A DNA stretch of 64,000 nt from Ancylothrix sp036704045 (lineage in GTDB: Bacteria; Cyanobacteriota; Cyanobacteriia; Cyanobacteriales; Oscillatoriaceae), in the NCBI GenBank assembly GCA_036704045.1, contig DATNQM010000007.1, positions 36,358-100,357 of the forward strand, in the 5' to 3' direction. Position 1 is the first letter of the stretch. The number at the start of each line of letters is the position of its first letter. Shown piece by piece: positions 1 through 9,317 of the stretch. Made by a program: the position numbers and the translations under genes. A model generated the notes under the pieces. That model was not told the origin of the DNA. It made no database searches and saw only the letters and a list, made by a program, of their open reading frames with translations.

Positions 1-786
1 CCGACGTCTATCACTCGCACTAACAGTGGGATTATTACTTCTAACTTCTCCCAACAACAAAGGCACACCTTCTAACCATTCTAAAACTAAAATCTTTTGG
101 CTTGTATATTCCCAGTAAATTTCAGGTACTAATAATTGGGTTGGATCAAACCATTTTGTTGCCGCTAAATTTCGCCGTAATTGATTAGCATATCTTCCTT
201 CTTGAGTAAAATCTAACTCCGCTAAAATTGCCGTAGCAAATTCATCAGCAAGTCCGACAACATCATATTCTTTCCCAAAATCTGTTAGCGCCATTAATTC
301 AGCAATTCCCCGAATTAACAAAAGATCCTGCTCAACTAAAACATCAATCCCTGGACGTTGAACTTTTAAAGCTACTTGTTGACCATTTTTTAAAATAGCT
401 TTATGAGTTTGGGCAATAGAACCGGCAGCAATTGCTCTTGGTATAATATTACTAAAAACCTCTTCAATAGGCCGGCCTAATTGTTGTCTAATTAATTCTC
501 GTACCGCCGGCCAATCCACCGCCGGCACATTCGCCTGTAAATCTGTCAAAGCCTCAATATAACTTCCTGGTAACAAATCAGGACGAGTGCTTAAAAGTTG
601 GCCTAATTTAACATAAACCGGCCCCAATTCTATTAAAATATTTCGCAACACTTCGGGAGTAGGTAATTTCGGTTCATCATTTTTGCGAGTGCCGGTTAAA
701 ACTCCTCGCATATAATCCCAACCATTGCGAAACAAAACTTCTAAAATTTCCCCTTGTCTATTAGTTGTTTTTGTCAGTGAGAACAT
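1..786 (-). CDS. ABC1/UbiB/AarF-family atypical kinase-like protein (partial, C-terminus outside window)
   Basis: The reading frame starts with ATG at 786 and is still open at base 1, so only the first 262 residues are visible. The family hallmark KxGQ is present as VKLGQ near residue 54. The Ala-rich nucleotide-loop substitute follows as AAGSIAQTHKA (about 120-130), then the ATP-binding Lys in VALKVQRPG. These three elements in this order define ABC1/ADCK/UbiB atypical kinases. In cyanobacteria and plastids such proteins associate with membranes or plastoglobule-like particles and influence prenylquinone (plastoquinone, tocopherol) metabolism. Which paralogue this is cannot be told. It lies 61 bases downstream of the mannose-1-phosphate guanylyltransferase gene on the same strand. 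Confidence 0.85.
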   Translation of the reverse strand, partial: MFSLTKTTNRQGEILEVLFRNGWDYMRGVLTGTRKNDEPKLPTPEVLRNILIELGPVYVKLGQLLSTRPDLLPGSYIEALTDLQANVPAVDWPAVRELIRQQLGRPIEEVFSNIIPRAIAAGSIAQTHKAILKNGQQVALKVQRPGIDVLVEQDLLLIRGIAELMALTDFGKEYDVVGLADEFATAILAELDFTQEGRYANQLRRNLAATKWFDPTQLLVPEIYWEYTSQKILVLEWLEGVPLLLGEVRSNNPTVSASDRRR

Positions 787-847
787 AATTAGGTAAGGTG
801 GGCATAGCCCACCGGCTTATAAGCGTAATAGTAAGCAGAGTATCGTC

Positions 848-1921
848 TTAAAGTAACTTTTGGTACTTCGGTTCTTCTTGCAAAGTTTTTAAGACTTGTT
901 TGATTTCTTGAGTGCGGTCTTTTTTCACAATTAAGGTGACATTTCCATCTCGAACAACCACTAAATCTTCTAGCCCAATTGTAACGATAACTTCGTCAGA
1001 GTTGCTGCTATGTAGAATACAACCAACAGTTTCTAACCCTACATGAGAAGCAAGTTCAACGTTTACATTATCGCCTTTTAACAACCGTTCAATGGCGTTC
1101 CAGTCTCCTAAATCATCCCATCCAAACTCTGCCGGCAAAACATAGGCAAGTTGTGTTTTTTCCATTAAAGCGTAATCAATGCTTTTCTTTTCCAATTGCG
1201 GATAAGATGCAACTCCTTGCTCTTTTAAAGCATGGAGAATAGCCGGTGCATGAATTTCTAACTCACTTAAAACTACACCGGCCCGAAAAATAAACATCCC
1301 GCTATTCCAACTAAACCGACCTGTTGCCAGAAATTGTTCAGCTATTTCTTTGTTCGGTTTTTCAGTAAACCGGCTAACTTTATACACCGCTACATCTTGA
1401 AAATTTTTATTAGAAATTCCTGCTGGTTCCCCTTGTTCAATGTAACCATATCCCGTTGACGGATAATTTGGTTTGACTCCCAACGTCACAATCGCAGGCT
1501 CCGAACTAGCTAACTCTGCCGCTGCATAGATAGTTTTTTGAAAAGCCGGCTCGTCTGCTATCCAGTGATCTGCCGGAAAAAACCCAATAACCGTTTCCTC
1601 TCCAGAGGCTTTGGCAATTTCCAAAGTCGCCCAAGCAACAGCAGGAGCCGTATCTCGTCCCTCCGGTTCCACTAAGATGTTCTTATCCGGTAAATTAGGC
1701 AATTGTTCTCGCACACCCTCCGCAAGCTGGGCAGAAGTGATGACCCACAAATCGTCCCAACTACCGGCCAGGGGTAACAAACGGTCAGCCGTTGCCTGTA
1801 GCAGGCTTTTACCACTACCATCAAGAGACAAAAATTGTTTGGGCCGGTGACGACGGGAAAGGGGCCAAAAACGCTCACCTTTGCCACCAGCCAAAATCAC
1901 AGGAGTAATTGATCGATTCAT
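848..1921 (-). CDS. manC: Mannose-1-phosphate guanylyltransferase
   Basis: This 357-residue protein begins with the nucleotidyltransferase signature AGGKGERFWPLSR (residues 11-23), followed by RPKQFL, typical of GDP-mannose pyrophosphorylases. Further family motifs are GYGYIE near 158, FTEKPN near 182 and WNSGMFIF near 205. The enzyme makes GDP-mannose from mannose-1-phosphate and GTP for exopolysaccharide, lipopolysaccharide O-chains and protein glycans. The length matches the single-domain form. The C-terminal phosphomannose isomerase cupin of the roughly 480-residue bifunctional ManC/AlgA type is absent, so isomerisation must be supplied elsewhere. Its divergent neighbour is a LytR-CpsA-Psr protein, which fits a cell-surface polysaccharide context. 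Confidence 0.88.
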   Translation of the reverse strand: MNRSITPVILAGGKGERFWPLSRRHRPKQFLSLDGSGKSLLQATADRLLPLAGSWDDLWVITSAQLAEGVREQLPNLPDKNILVEPEGRDTAPAVAWATLEIAKASGEETVIGFFPADHWIADEPAFQKTIYAAAELASSEPAIVTLGVKPNYPSTGYGYIEQGEPAGISNKNFQDVAVYKVSRFTEKPNKEIAEQFLATGRFSWNSGMFIFRAGVVLSELEIHAPAILHALKEQGVASYPQLEKKSIDYALMEKTQLAYVLPAEFGWDDLGDWNAIERLLKGDNVNVELASHVGLETVGCILHSSNSDEVIVTIGLEDLVVVRDGNVTLIVKKDRTQEIKQVLKTLQEEPKYQKLL

Positions 1922-2074
1922 TTTTTGTGCTTAAAGTTAGGTACTTCACAGTTCATTGTTGATTGTTTTGCCAGAAACCATCAACCATGAATCCTAAAGC
2001 TCGATATATAATCATTGCGGTTGTGTAACAACGCAACACAAAAAGACCCTAGTGTGACGATGAGGTAAATTCAG

Positions 2075-3508
2075 GTGGTGGATGGAGTCGAACCCTCAAA
2101 AGATGTAACAGAAGAGTCAACAGCAGCCAAGCAAGAGAGGCGACAATGGCAAAAAAAACTAGAATTTGTCGTCCCTAAAATTGGTAACGTAGCTGGCCGA
2201 TCGGTGTTGTGGGGGTTTGGTCTTCTTGTGACAGCCGCCATGTCAGCCACTATTGGCGCAACCTTGGCCTTAATAACTCCCTTATCATTGCCAACTTCTG
2301 ACTCGTCAGGAAAAGCTTCTTTACGCGAAATTTGGCAAACAAACTTTCAATACCGGCTCACACGTCCCGTTAATGTTTTAATTATGGGAATTGACCGCCT
2401 TAATGAAACTCCCACAGATAAAAATAAAATTTTTGAAGGCAACAGCGACACCCTACTACTTTTAAGAATTAACCCCATCAATAAAAGTGTAAATATGCTT
2501 TCTATTCCCAGGGATACCCAAGTAGATATTCCTGGTATTGGTATTGATAAAATTAACGATGCCAACGTCAAAGGTGGCCCTACCTTAGCCGCCCGCGTCA
2601 TTAGCCACAATCTTAATGATATTCCTATTGATCGCTATGTCAGAGTTAGCACTGGTGCCTTTCGGGAATTGGTAGATTTATTAGGAGGCGTTGATGTTTT
2701 TGTTCCCTATCCCATGCAATATGTCGATGAAACACAAAAACTTAAAATAGATTTAGCGCAAGGTTGGCAAACTCTTAACGGAGACCAAGCCGAACAATTT
2801 GCCCGGTTTCGTAATGATGGAAAAGGAGATATTGGTCGTGTTCAACGTCAACAAGCTTTATTTAAAGAATTAAAAACTCGCCTAACCAGTCCCTCCGTTT
2901 TGCCTCGCTTACCTGAGATTATTGAGGCGATGGAAAAATATATTGATACTAATCTTAGTTTTGAAGAAATGCTTTCTCTGGTGAATTTTTCTTTAAATTT
3001 ACAGCAAGACAATTTTAAAATGCTTTTGTTACCAGGACGTTTTAGCTATCCTGATGAGTTTAACGCTAGTTATTGGTTAATGGATACCGAAGAACGAGAC
3101 CGGGTGATGCAGGATTATTTCCAAGTATCTCCAAAACAAAAAAATCCTGAACAAGAAGTGATAGAAAATTCTCCCACTGAAAGACGTTCTTCTAAAATAA
3201 AATATCTCTCTAAAATAGCTATTCAAAATACCTCAAATTCTCCAGAAATTGCCGATAATTTGGCAAAATATTTGCAAGATCAGGGTTATGAAAATGTTTA
3301 TGTAGTTCAAGATTGGCCTGACCAACTTTTGCAAACACAAATTATTGTCCAAAAAGGCGATTTAGATAGCGCTTCTAAGCTTAAAACTACTTTGGGTTTA
3401 GGAAAAATAATCTCCGAATCTACGGGTGATCTTGAGTCGGATTTAACTATTCGTATTGGGGAAGATTGGGTAAAGGCTAATTTAAAGTCTTCGCCGCTGA
3501 ATCCTTAG
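2075..3508 (+). CDS. LytR-CpsA-Psr (LCP) family protein
   Basis: This 477-residue protein has a cytoplasmic N-terminus, one membrane helix (about 44-68) and then the extracytoplasmic LCP domain. Visible LCP motifs are IMGIDR near 103, GNSDTLLLLR near 122, SIPRDTQVDIPG near 143 and the Arg-rich FARFRNDGKGDIGRVQRQQ near 247. The C-terminal part (about 385-470) looks like the LytR_C domain found in longer LCP proteins. Family members transfer polyprenyl-linked polymers onto peptidoglycan or other acceptors outside the membrane. The start is GTG at 2075: the in-frame ATG at 2060 meets a stop after two codons, and GAGG at 2062-2065 is a plausible ribosome binding site. The polymer it handles is unknown. 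Confidence 0.85.
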   Translation: MVDGVEPSKDVTEESTAAKQERRQWQKKLEFVVPKIGNVAGRSVLWGFGLLVTAAMSATIGATLALITPLSLPTSDSSGKASLREIWQTNFQYRLTRPVNVLIMGIDRLNETPTDKNKIFEGNSDTLLLLRINPINKSVNMLSIPRDTQVDIPGIGIDKINDANVKGGPTLAARVISHNLNDIPIDRYVRVSTGAFRELVDLLGGVDVFVPYPMQYVDETQKLKIDLAQGWQTLNGDQAEQFARFRNDGKGDIGRVQRQQALFKELKTRLTSPSVLPRLPEIIEAMEKYIDTNLSFEEMLSLVNFSLNLQQDNFKMLLLPGRFSYPDEFNASYWLMDTEERDRVMQDYFQVSPKQKNPEQEVIENSPTERRSSKIKYLSKIAIQNTSNSPEIADNLAKYLQDQGYENVYVVQDWPDQLLQTQIIVQKGDLDSASKLKTTLGLGKIISESTGDLESDLTIRIGEDWVKANLKSSPLNP

Positions 3509-3601
3509 TTTTGGTTTGGCTTGTAGTTTTTTCCAGTCAAACTATTTTAGTTTTTTTATATCTTTTTGCTCTCTTGTCCTCTCGCAAATCAACAGTCCGT
3601 C

Positions 3602-4021
3602 ATGGCTTATCAATATACCCGAATTGTTCGTTTTCAAGATACGGATGCTGCCGGTGTTGTTTATTTTGCTAATGTTTTGTCTATTTGCCATGAAAGTTAC
3701 GAGGCTTCTTTGGCAGCAATGGGAATTAATTTAAAGGTATTTTTTAGCAATTCTTCACCTCTAGTTTTTCCTATTATTCATGCAGAAATTAGTTTTTTAA
3801 AACCTTTGTTTTGTGGGGATTTACTGATGGTAAAACTAATTCCTAAGCTTTTAAGCGAAAATTCTTTTGAAATTAATTATGAAGTTTTTGCATCAGAGAC
3901 TACAGAAAAATGTGCAGGTGTTGCTACAACTCGCCATGTTTGCATTGAAACAATAACACGCCAACGGCATTCTCTACCCATAGAGATACAAGAATGGTTG
4001 TCTCGATTAAATGACAATTAA
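3602..4021 (+). CDS. 1,4-dihydroxy-2-naphthoyl-CoA thioesterase (hot-dog fold)
   Basis: This 139-residue 4HBT-type hot-dog thioesterase carries DTDAAGVVYFAN (residues 13-24), the motif of the cyanobacterial and plant DHNA-CoA hydrolases, with Asp15 as the probable catalytic acid. It releases 1,4-dihydroxy-2-naphthoate from its CoA thioester, the step between MenB and MenA in phylloquinone synthesis. ATG 3602 was chosen because the motif then sits at the family's usual distance from the N-terminus; an upstream in-frame TTG at 3566 adds 12 unconvincing residues. It lies about 1.2 kb from the menE end of the phylloquinone locus, which strongly supports the DHNA-CoA assignment over generic 4-hydroxybenzoyl-CoA thioesterase. 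Confidence 0.85.
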   Translation: MAYQYTRIVRFQDTDAAGVVYFANVLSICHESYEASLAAMGINLKVFFSNSSPLVFPIIHAEISFLKPLFCGDLLMVKLIPKLLSENSFEINYEVFASETTEKCAGVATTRHVCIETITRQRHSLPIEIQEWLSRLNDN

Positions 4022-4174
4022 CCACTGAGTAAATTCTTTAAATTTTTTAAAATTTTTAACGAAGTTCTAATAAAAATTTAAATAGACACTTTATATTAAT
4101 TAATAATTGTAAATTTTGTTGCTTCGATAGCCAAAGCCTGGTCTGAAGCAGCTACCCAAGAAAACCTAAAAACC

Positions 4175-4522
4175 ATGACATTAGAACAACAACTCGCCCA
4201 GCGGCTTCGCCAACTTGGTTATTGGGATTGTACTGCCATTATTAATGCAGCTAATCCAACTCATCCCCTTTCTTTAGCGTGGTCAAATCCTAACACCACA
4301 GTGGATGCTGAGACGATGTTTCAATTGGTATGGTTATTGGGTTCTAGCAGTCGCCGACAAAGATTGAGTGCCACAGATTTACGAATATTAGAACGATCTG
4401 CTGCTGAGTTGGCTCTGGAATCGCACATTTTACCAGCTACCAAAACTTATGTCAAATACCTGTGGCAACAAGTTTATGGACAAGAATCTTCTCAACACTT
4501 ATCTTCGGGAGAGTCTTTTTAA
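4175..4522 (+). CDS. Conserved hypothetical protein, possibly 5'-truncated
   Basis: I do not recognise this 115-residue protein. It is soluble, with an amphipathic N-terminal stretch, a central hydrophobic helix around FQLVWLLG and a helical C-terminal half. No catalytic motif is visible. The frame stays open upstream of ATG 4175 back to 4100. The codons from 4121 encode plausible protein sequence (ASIAKAWSEAATQENLKT), yet contain no ATG, GTG or TTG. Either the gene starts at 4175 with an unusual leader, or it is the remnant of a longer gene, or it uses a rare start such as ATT at 4106. Confidence 0.55.
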   Translation: MTLEQQLAQRLRQLGYWDCTAIINAANPTHPLSLAWSNPNTTVDAETMFQLVWLLGSSSRRQRLSATDLRILERSAAELALESHILPATKTYVKYLWQQVYGQESSQHLSSGESF

Positions 4523-4750
4523 TTGTTGATCTACGGTCGTCGTAAACTAAAAATAGGCGCGAAGTAAGCCCTACAAGGCTGGTATCTGAGGCTGTCTTAT
4601 CGCTGAAGTTCTTAAAGTAATGTAAATAAACTAAAGACCGCTATAGACAGGAGGACAATGCAATGATATGAATAAATACAAATATTTACATATTTTATTA
4701 AATAAATTCCTTGATTAAGCTGTCGATTTATTCGTAAGAGGGAATCCTTA

Positions 4751-5245
4751 ATGAAAATTGCAATGCGCTTTGATACCTCTAAAAACCAACGCACAAAACT
4801 AGATCATCGCAAGCCAGTGTGTAAAACCATTCGCCTTAAAGTAAATACCGAGTTGAGTGCATTGTCTCAGGTATTAGAGTGGTTTGATCAGTTCCAGCAG
4901 TTATCTATTCCTGAAATGGCATGGATGCAATGTCAACTTGCCCTTGCTGAGGCTTTTACAAATGCGGTTCGCCATGCCCATCAGGGTTTACCAAAAGACA
5001 CTCCCATTGAATTTGAAGCTTCTCTTTTTAATGAAGCTTTGGAAATAAAAGTTTGGGATTATGGTAAGCCTTTTGACTTGGAAGCTAAGTTTCAACAACT
5101 AAAGCAACATGATGAGGAATATTGGACAACGGTAGAAGGTTCGCGGGGTATTATGTTAATGGATAAAATTACTGATAGGCTAACTTATACCCGTACTTCT
5201 GATCAGCGTAATTGTTTGGTTATGGTTAAGTTTTTAGTGAGTTAA
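4751..5245 (+). CDS. Anti-sigma regulatory factor-like protein (RsbW-type HATPase)
   Basis: This 164-residue protein is a single GHKL ATPase domain of the RsbW/SpoIIAB type. The N-box reads EAFTNAVRHAH (about 75-85), the G1 box DYGKPFD (about 108) and the G2 box GSRGIMLM (about 133). Family members are protein kinases that bind sigma factors or phosphorylate STAS-domain antagonists. No partner STAS or PP2C gene adjoins it. GAGGG sits 8 bases before ATG 4751, a good ribosome binding site. The 3' end runs 20 bases into the convergent menE gene, so the two mRNAs overlap tail to tail. Whether it affects the men genes is unknown. Confidence 0.82.
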   Translation: MKIAMRFDTSKNQRTKLDHRKPVCKTIRLKVNTELSALSQVLEWFDQFQQLSIPEMAWMQCQLALAEAFTNAVRHAHQGLPKDTPIEFEASLFNEALEIKVWDYGKPFDLEAKFQQLKQHDEEYWTTVEGSRGIMLMDKITDRLTYTRTSDQRNCLVMVKFLVS

Positions 5246-6620
5246 TTGATGAGGAAATTTTCAACCACTGGCGGGAAATTTCTAATACTTCTTGTCTGTT
5301 AATTTTTCCTTGAGAGTTTCGGGGTAAAACTTCCACCGGCATCCAATATTTCGGTAATTTATATTTACTTAATTTTCCAACTAAGGCGGTTTGTAATTCC
5401 TCTACAGAAATTTGGCTGTTGGGTACATAAACTGCTGTGACTACTTGCCCCCAATTTTGATCGGCTATCCCTATCACACAGACATCTTTAACAGCCTGGG
5501 TAGCTAAAATAGCTGCTTCTATTTCTGTGGGAAAGATATTTTCGCCGCCGGAGATAATTTTATCACTGCTGCGTCCTACTACATACAAGTAACCATTCTC
5601 ATCAAAATAGCCTAAATCATCGGATTGAAAATGTTTTTTTGCTTTTATTTCTAAGGGATAATATCCCCAAAAAAGTGATTCAGCTTGAATAATAATATTT
5701 CCTATGTGGTTAGCCGGTAAAGTTTCGCCTTTATCGTTCATAATCTTAACTTTGCCATGAGGTAAAACTTTTCCACAACTAATATTTCCTGCCAAAAAAT
5801 CGTTAGGTTTTAGGGTGACAATTTGCGAAGCTGTTTCTGTCATTCCGTAGGTAAGCGAAACTGGAATTTGTTCACTTTTTGCAGTTTCTAATAGTTTATT
5901 CCAAGCCGGTGCACCTCCTAACAATACTGTAGAAAATTTAGATAACCATGACTTTAAATGAGGTTTTTGTAGCAGCCTTTGTAGTTGAGTAGGAACTAAA
6001 GAAATAAAGTAATTTTCGGGATTTATTAAATGATTTTCTAATTCTTTGAAAGCAAAAATAGTTAGGTTTCCACCGCTGGCAAAACAACGCAAAAACTGCA
6101 TCAAACCGCTAACATGATACAGAGGCAATACACAATAAGAATTTACGACATCAACTCCAAAGTATTCTCTAAAGCCTTCTACAGATGCCATTAAGGTTTC
6201 CCAAGTATGAATGGCAAAACGAATATTGCCAGAAGATCCGCCTGTGGCTATCATTATAGAGTTTTTAATTGCTAAGTTTGCCGGTTTTACACTAGAGTTT
6301 GTGTTGATATATTTCTGGAAAATATTGTTTTTTAAAATTATGTCGGGTTGGACTAATTCTAAAACTTCTTTCCATTCTTTTTCCCCCCAATTTGGATTAG
6401 CTAAAAAAACTGAATATCCACAACTAACAGCAGCCAAAAAACTACTTATAAAGGATATAGGTTCGTTTTCTGCCAAGAGGATTTTTAGGGGTTTTTGTGA
6501 GGTTTTTTCTAAATCAACTTTTAATTTTTGAACTTTTGTTAAAATATTTTGATTATTATCTGGATAAATAAATGAGGGTAAAGTTGACAAATGTTGAATA
6601 ATGTTTTCTTTTTTGATCAT
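5226..6620 (-). CDS. menE: o-Succinylbenzoate-CoA ligase (MenE)
   Basis: This 464-residue protein belongs to the acyl-adenylate-forming family. The phosphate-binding loop is ATGGSSGN near 124, the adenine-binding motif LTYGMTETAS near 265, the hinge and ribose-binding region GRSSDKIISGGENIFP near 350, and the C-terminal catalytic Lys lies in GKINRQ near 444. It activates o-succinylbenzoate to its CoA ester for MenB. The assignment to MenE rather than another acyl-CoA ligase rests on the operon: its ATG overlaps the stop of menC as ATGA (6617-6620), implying translational coupling. Its 3' end overlaps the convergent anti-sigma gene by 20 bases. Confidence 0.93.
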   Translation of the reverse strand: MIKKENIIQHLSTLPSFIYPDNNQNILTKVQKLKVDLEKTSQKPLKILLAENEPISFISSFLAAVSCGYSVFLANPNWGEKEWKEVLELVQPDIILKNNIFQKYINTNSSVKPANLAIKNSIMIATGGSSGNIRFAIHTWETLMASVEGFREYFGVDVVNSYCVLPLYHVSGLMQFLRCFASGGNLTIFAFKELENHLINPENYFISLVPTQLQRLLQKPHLKSWLSKFSTVLLGGAPAWNKLLETAKSEQIPVSLTYGMTETASQIVTLKPNDFLAGNISCGKVLPHGKVKIMNDKGETLPANHIGNIIIQAESLFWGYYPLEIKAKKHFQSDDLGYFDENGYLYVVGRSSDKIISGGENIFPTEIEAAILATQAVKDVCVIGIADQNWGQVVTAVYVPNSQISVEELQTALVGKLSKYKLPKYWMPVEVLPRNSQGKINRQEVLEISRQWLKISSSINSLKT

Positions 6621-7549
6621 AAGTTTTTAATTAATTTAACCTCAGTTTCTGCAAACCAATGATCTACACCAAAACCCACATCTCGATTTTTTAAAGAAAG
6701 TTCACTAGCTAAATTTAAGGCTGCTTTTCTGCCGACAGAAGTTTCAAAGCTTGATGAAAAAACAGCATCAATTTTATAGGTTTGGCAAAATTGGCGTAAC
6801 TTAGTAGGAGAACCGGCAATGGCTGGTTTAATAACATAAATTCCCCGCCATCCCTGTTGATAACAAGCCTGCATTTGATTTAGGGTAGCGACAGATTCAT
6901 CTAATGCCAAAGCTGTTGAATATTGCTGAGATAATTTTACCATAGCTTCGAGTTTAGTTATTGGTAAAGGTTGTTCTAAAAATTCTACTTTACCCCAGGC
7001 ATCACACACTTGCAGCCATTGATTTGTAGTTTCCCAATTTAAGCTGGCATTGGCATCTAATCTGAGTTTTGCATTTGTTGGCAATTGTTCAATTAATTGT
7101 TCAAAAAATTTTAATTCTTCGTTAGTTTCTGCGACACCTATTTTCCATTTAAAAGTAGAGTAATTTTTTTCCCATAAAGGTTTCCAGGCGGATAAAGCTG
7201 AAATGCCTGTGGGTAATAAAGCACTGTTTTTTAAAGGTTTATTTAAAGGTTTATTTGTTGAGGGTAATGCAGACTCAAAGCCAAATTGACAAGCTGGTAA
7301 ATTATTAGGAATTGTCAAAATATCTTTTTTGGAAATAAACCCAGAAAAACTTTTACAAAAGTTAAGGGCATCATCTAAAGTTTCGGAACCAAACCAACTA
7401 ATAGGGGCAATTTCACCTTCTCCAAAATTGCCATTTTCTTCTATTAGTTTAAGCAAAATTCCTTCTCGAATTTTCCACATTCCATAAGCAGTTTTGAGGG
7501 GAGTTTTAAAAGGTCGTTGATAAAGAGAAAGATCAAGTTTATACAACAT
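6617..7549 (-). CDS. menC: o-Succinylbenzoate synthase (MenC)
   Basis: This 310-residue protein is of the enolase superfamily. The first catalytic Lys lies in FKWKIG near 134. The metal ligands lie in RLDANAS near 163, EFLEQPL near 190 and ALDESVA near 216, and the second catalytic Lys is in VIKPAIAG near 239. It dehydrates SHCHC to o-succinylbenzoate. The gene starts 3 bases after the menH stop and its own stop overlaps the menE start, so menH-menC-menE are almost certainly cotranscribed and translationally linked. Nothing essential is missing. Confidence 0.93.
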   Translation of the reverse strand: MLYKLDLSLYQRPFKTPLKTAYGMWKIREGILLKLIEENGNFGEGEIAPISWFGSETLDDALNFCKSFSGFISKKDILTIPNNLPACQFGFESALPSTNKPLNKPLKNSALLPTGISALSAWKPLWEKNYSTFKWKIGVAETNEELKFFEQLIEQLPTNAKLRLDANASLNWETTNQWLQVCDAWGKVEFLEQPLPITKLEAMVKLSQQYSTALALDESVATLNQMQACYQQGWRGIYVIKPAIAGSPTKLRQFCQTYKIDAVFSSSFETSVGRKAALNLASELSLKNRDVGFGVDHWFAETEVKLIKNL

Positions 7550-7552
7550 AAC

Positions 7553-8356
7553 TTATAACAACAAAAAACGAGTGATTTTTTCTGAATAAATATGCGGTTT
7601 TTCGATGTGGATATTATGGCCGGTATTGGGTACTATTTCTAAGCGGGAAAATGCACATAAATTTGCCATTTTTTGATTAATCTCTGTAAATTTTTTATCT
7701 AACTCTCCCACTAATAAAAGTAGAGGAATTTGATTTTGGCAAAGTTTTTTCCACAGAGGAGGTTGCTGGCCGGTTCCCATATACCGCAGAGATTTAGCTA
7801 ACTCCACCGGCCGGTTTTGCAAGCGATTTTCAATTAATTGACGGAAATTTGGATGATTTTGTAGAGATTTAAAAAGCGGTTGATTATACCAATTTTTTAA
7901 AAAGTTTTTAAAATCAGCTTCGATTAATATTTCAGCTAATTTTTCATCGTTTTGAATACGTTGCAAACGTTCGGTTTTGTTTTCTAAACCTGGTGAAGTT
8001 GATTCTAAAATTACCTTATGAAATATTTGGGGAAAAGTCAGCATTAAATAAAGTCCTAATCTTCCTCCCATCGAATAGCCACAAAGGCTACATTTAGAAA
8101 TATTTAAATGCTTTAGCAAGTTTATTAAAGCTGTGGCAGTTTTAGGCATAGTGTAGCAGTCATTGTCACCTAAAACTTGAGTTTTTCCATGCCCAGGTAA
8201 ATCAACAGCTAAACAACAAAAATTTTTTGATAAAACCGAGATAATGGGGAGAAAATCATCGGAATTTCCCATAAAGCCATGCAAGAATAAAATCACCGGC
8301 TGGGTGAAATTGCCGGTGATGGAATAATGAAAATTGATTAATGGTTGATTGTTCAT
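7553..8356 (-). CDS. menH: SHCHC synthase (MenH), alpha/beta hydrolase
   Basis: This alpha/beta hydrolase has FLHGFMGNSDDF (oxyanion region) near residue 23, the nucleophile elbow CGYSMGG near 91 and a C-terminal NTGHNIHIEKP carrying the catalytic His. MenH eliminates pyruvate from SEPHCHC to give SHCHC. ATG 8356 (267 residues) is preferred because GAAGGA lies just upstream at a good distance; the frame extends to a TTG at 8413 with no ribosome binding site. It sits between menA and menC on the same strand, which decides its substrate, since the hydrolase fold alone would not. Confidence 0.9.
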   Translation of the reverse strand: MNNQPLINFHYSITGNFTQPVILFLHGFMGNSDDFLPIISVLSKNFCCLAVDLPGHGKTQVLGDNDCYTMPKTATALINLLKHLNISKCSLCGYSMGGRLGLYLMLTFPQIFHKVILESTSPGLENKTERLQRIQNDEKLAEILIEADFKNFLKNWYNQPLFKSLQNHPNFRQLIENRLQNRPVELAKSLRYMGTGQQPPLWKKLCQNQIPLLLLVGELDKKFTEINQKMANLCAFSRLEIVPNTGHNIHIEKPHIYSEKITRFLLL

Positions 8357-8420
8357 TGTTTCCTTCAAAAATAGGAAGGCGTACAGAAAATAACCCTCTA
8401 TTCGCCGGCCCAATTTTCAA

Positions 8421-9317
8421 TCACCAAATAAATCCTAAACCAAAAAAAAGACCACTAAAAAAGTGAAAAGCCACCGCAATAAACTTACAATTGCTTACCA
8501 ACGTCGGCTGATTGTGATAAGTAGAAACATGACGGCATAACTGAATAGCAAAAGGTAAACTCAAGAAAATTAGTAAGGTTTTCAACGGGAAAATTCCCAA
8601 GCCAACAAAAAGGCCGGTTAACACAAAAACACTACCACAAATCCAAGGTAAAAGCTGAGCACCTTTTGCAGTACCAAGACGAACAATTGGCGAACGTTTA
8701 CCGGCAGCTATATCATCAGAAACTTGATGAAAATGTGAACAAAACAAAATTAAACTTGTGGTAATTCCAATTACAATAGACGCAGCAATTGCCACCCAAG
8801 ACCATGTTTGAGTTTGACTGTAATAGGCTGCGGCAATTGCCAAAGGGCCAAAAGTAAAAAAGCAAATAATTTCACCTAAACCCAAATATCCTAAACGAAA
8901 AGGTGGCCCTTGGTAGGTATAGCCCAAACCACAGCATAGCAAAACAATAGCAATCACCGTAAAATCTTGCTGCCACCAAGCAATGCCAAAAATCCCCAAA
9001 ATTCCACTAATTAAAAATAAATTAGCCAGCCCAAAAATTAAGTATTTATTGCCGGTTAAATTTACCAAAGAATGGGCTTTATTTTTATCAATGCCGGTTT
9101 CAGAATCAAACACATCATTACTAAGATTTATCCAAGCAACAATCAAAATGGCTGAAATTAAAAAAGTAGAAAATACTCCACTATTAAGTTTTTGAGTTTC
9201 CGCCACAGCCACCGCAGTTCCCAGCCAAATAGGAATAACTGCCACACTATACATCGGCGGCTTAATTGCCGCCATCCACAATTTTCTATTCGAGGGTTTT
9301 ATTGTTTGAGTAGTCAT
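8421..9317 (-). CDS. menA: 1,4-dihydroxy-2-naphthoate phytyltransferase (MenA)
   Basis: This 298-residue integral membrane prenyltransferase of the UbiA family has about nine predicted helices. The first Asp-rich motif is NDVFDSETGID near residue 67, and a second conserved loop, SHFHQVSDDIAAGKRS, lies near 194. MenA attaches a phytyl chain to DHNA in the thylakoid membrane, forming demethylphylloquinone, the precursor of the photosystem I cofactor. It is the first gene of the leftward men operon and is divergent from menF across a 375-base intergenic region, which probably holds both promoters. Confidence 0.93.
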   Translation of the reverse strand: MTTQTIKPSNRKLWMAAIKPPMYSVAVIPIWLGTAVAVAETQKLNSGVFSTFLISAILIVAWINLSNDVFDSETGIDKNKAHSLVNLTGNKYLIFGLANLFLISGILGIFGIAWWQQDFTVIAIVLLCCGLGYTYQGPPFRLGYLGLGEIICFFTFGPLAIAAAYYSQTQTWSWVAIAASIVIGITTSLILFCSHFHQVSDDIAAGKRSPIVRLGTAKGAQLLPWICGSVFVLTGLFVGLGIFPLKTLLIFLSLPFAIQLCRHVSTYHNQPTLVSNCKFIAVAFHFFSGLFFGLGFIW

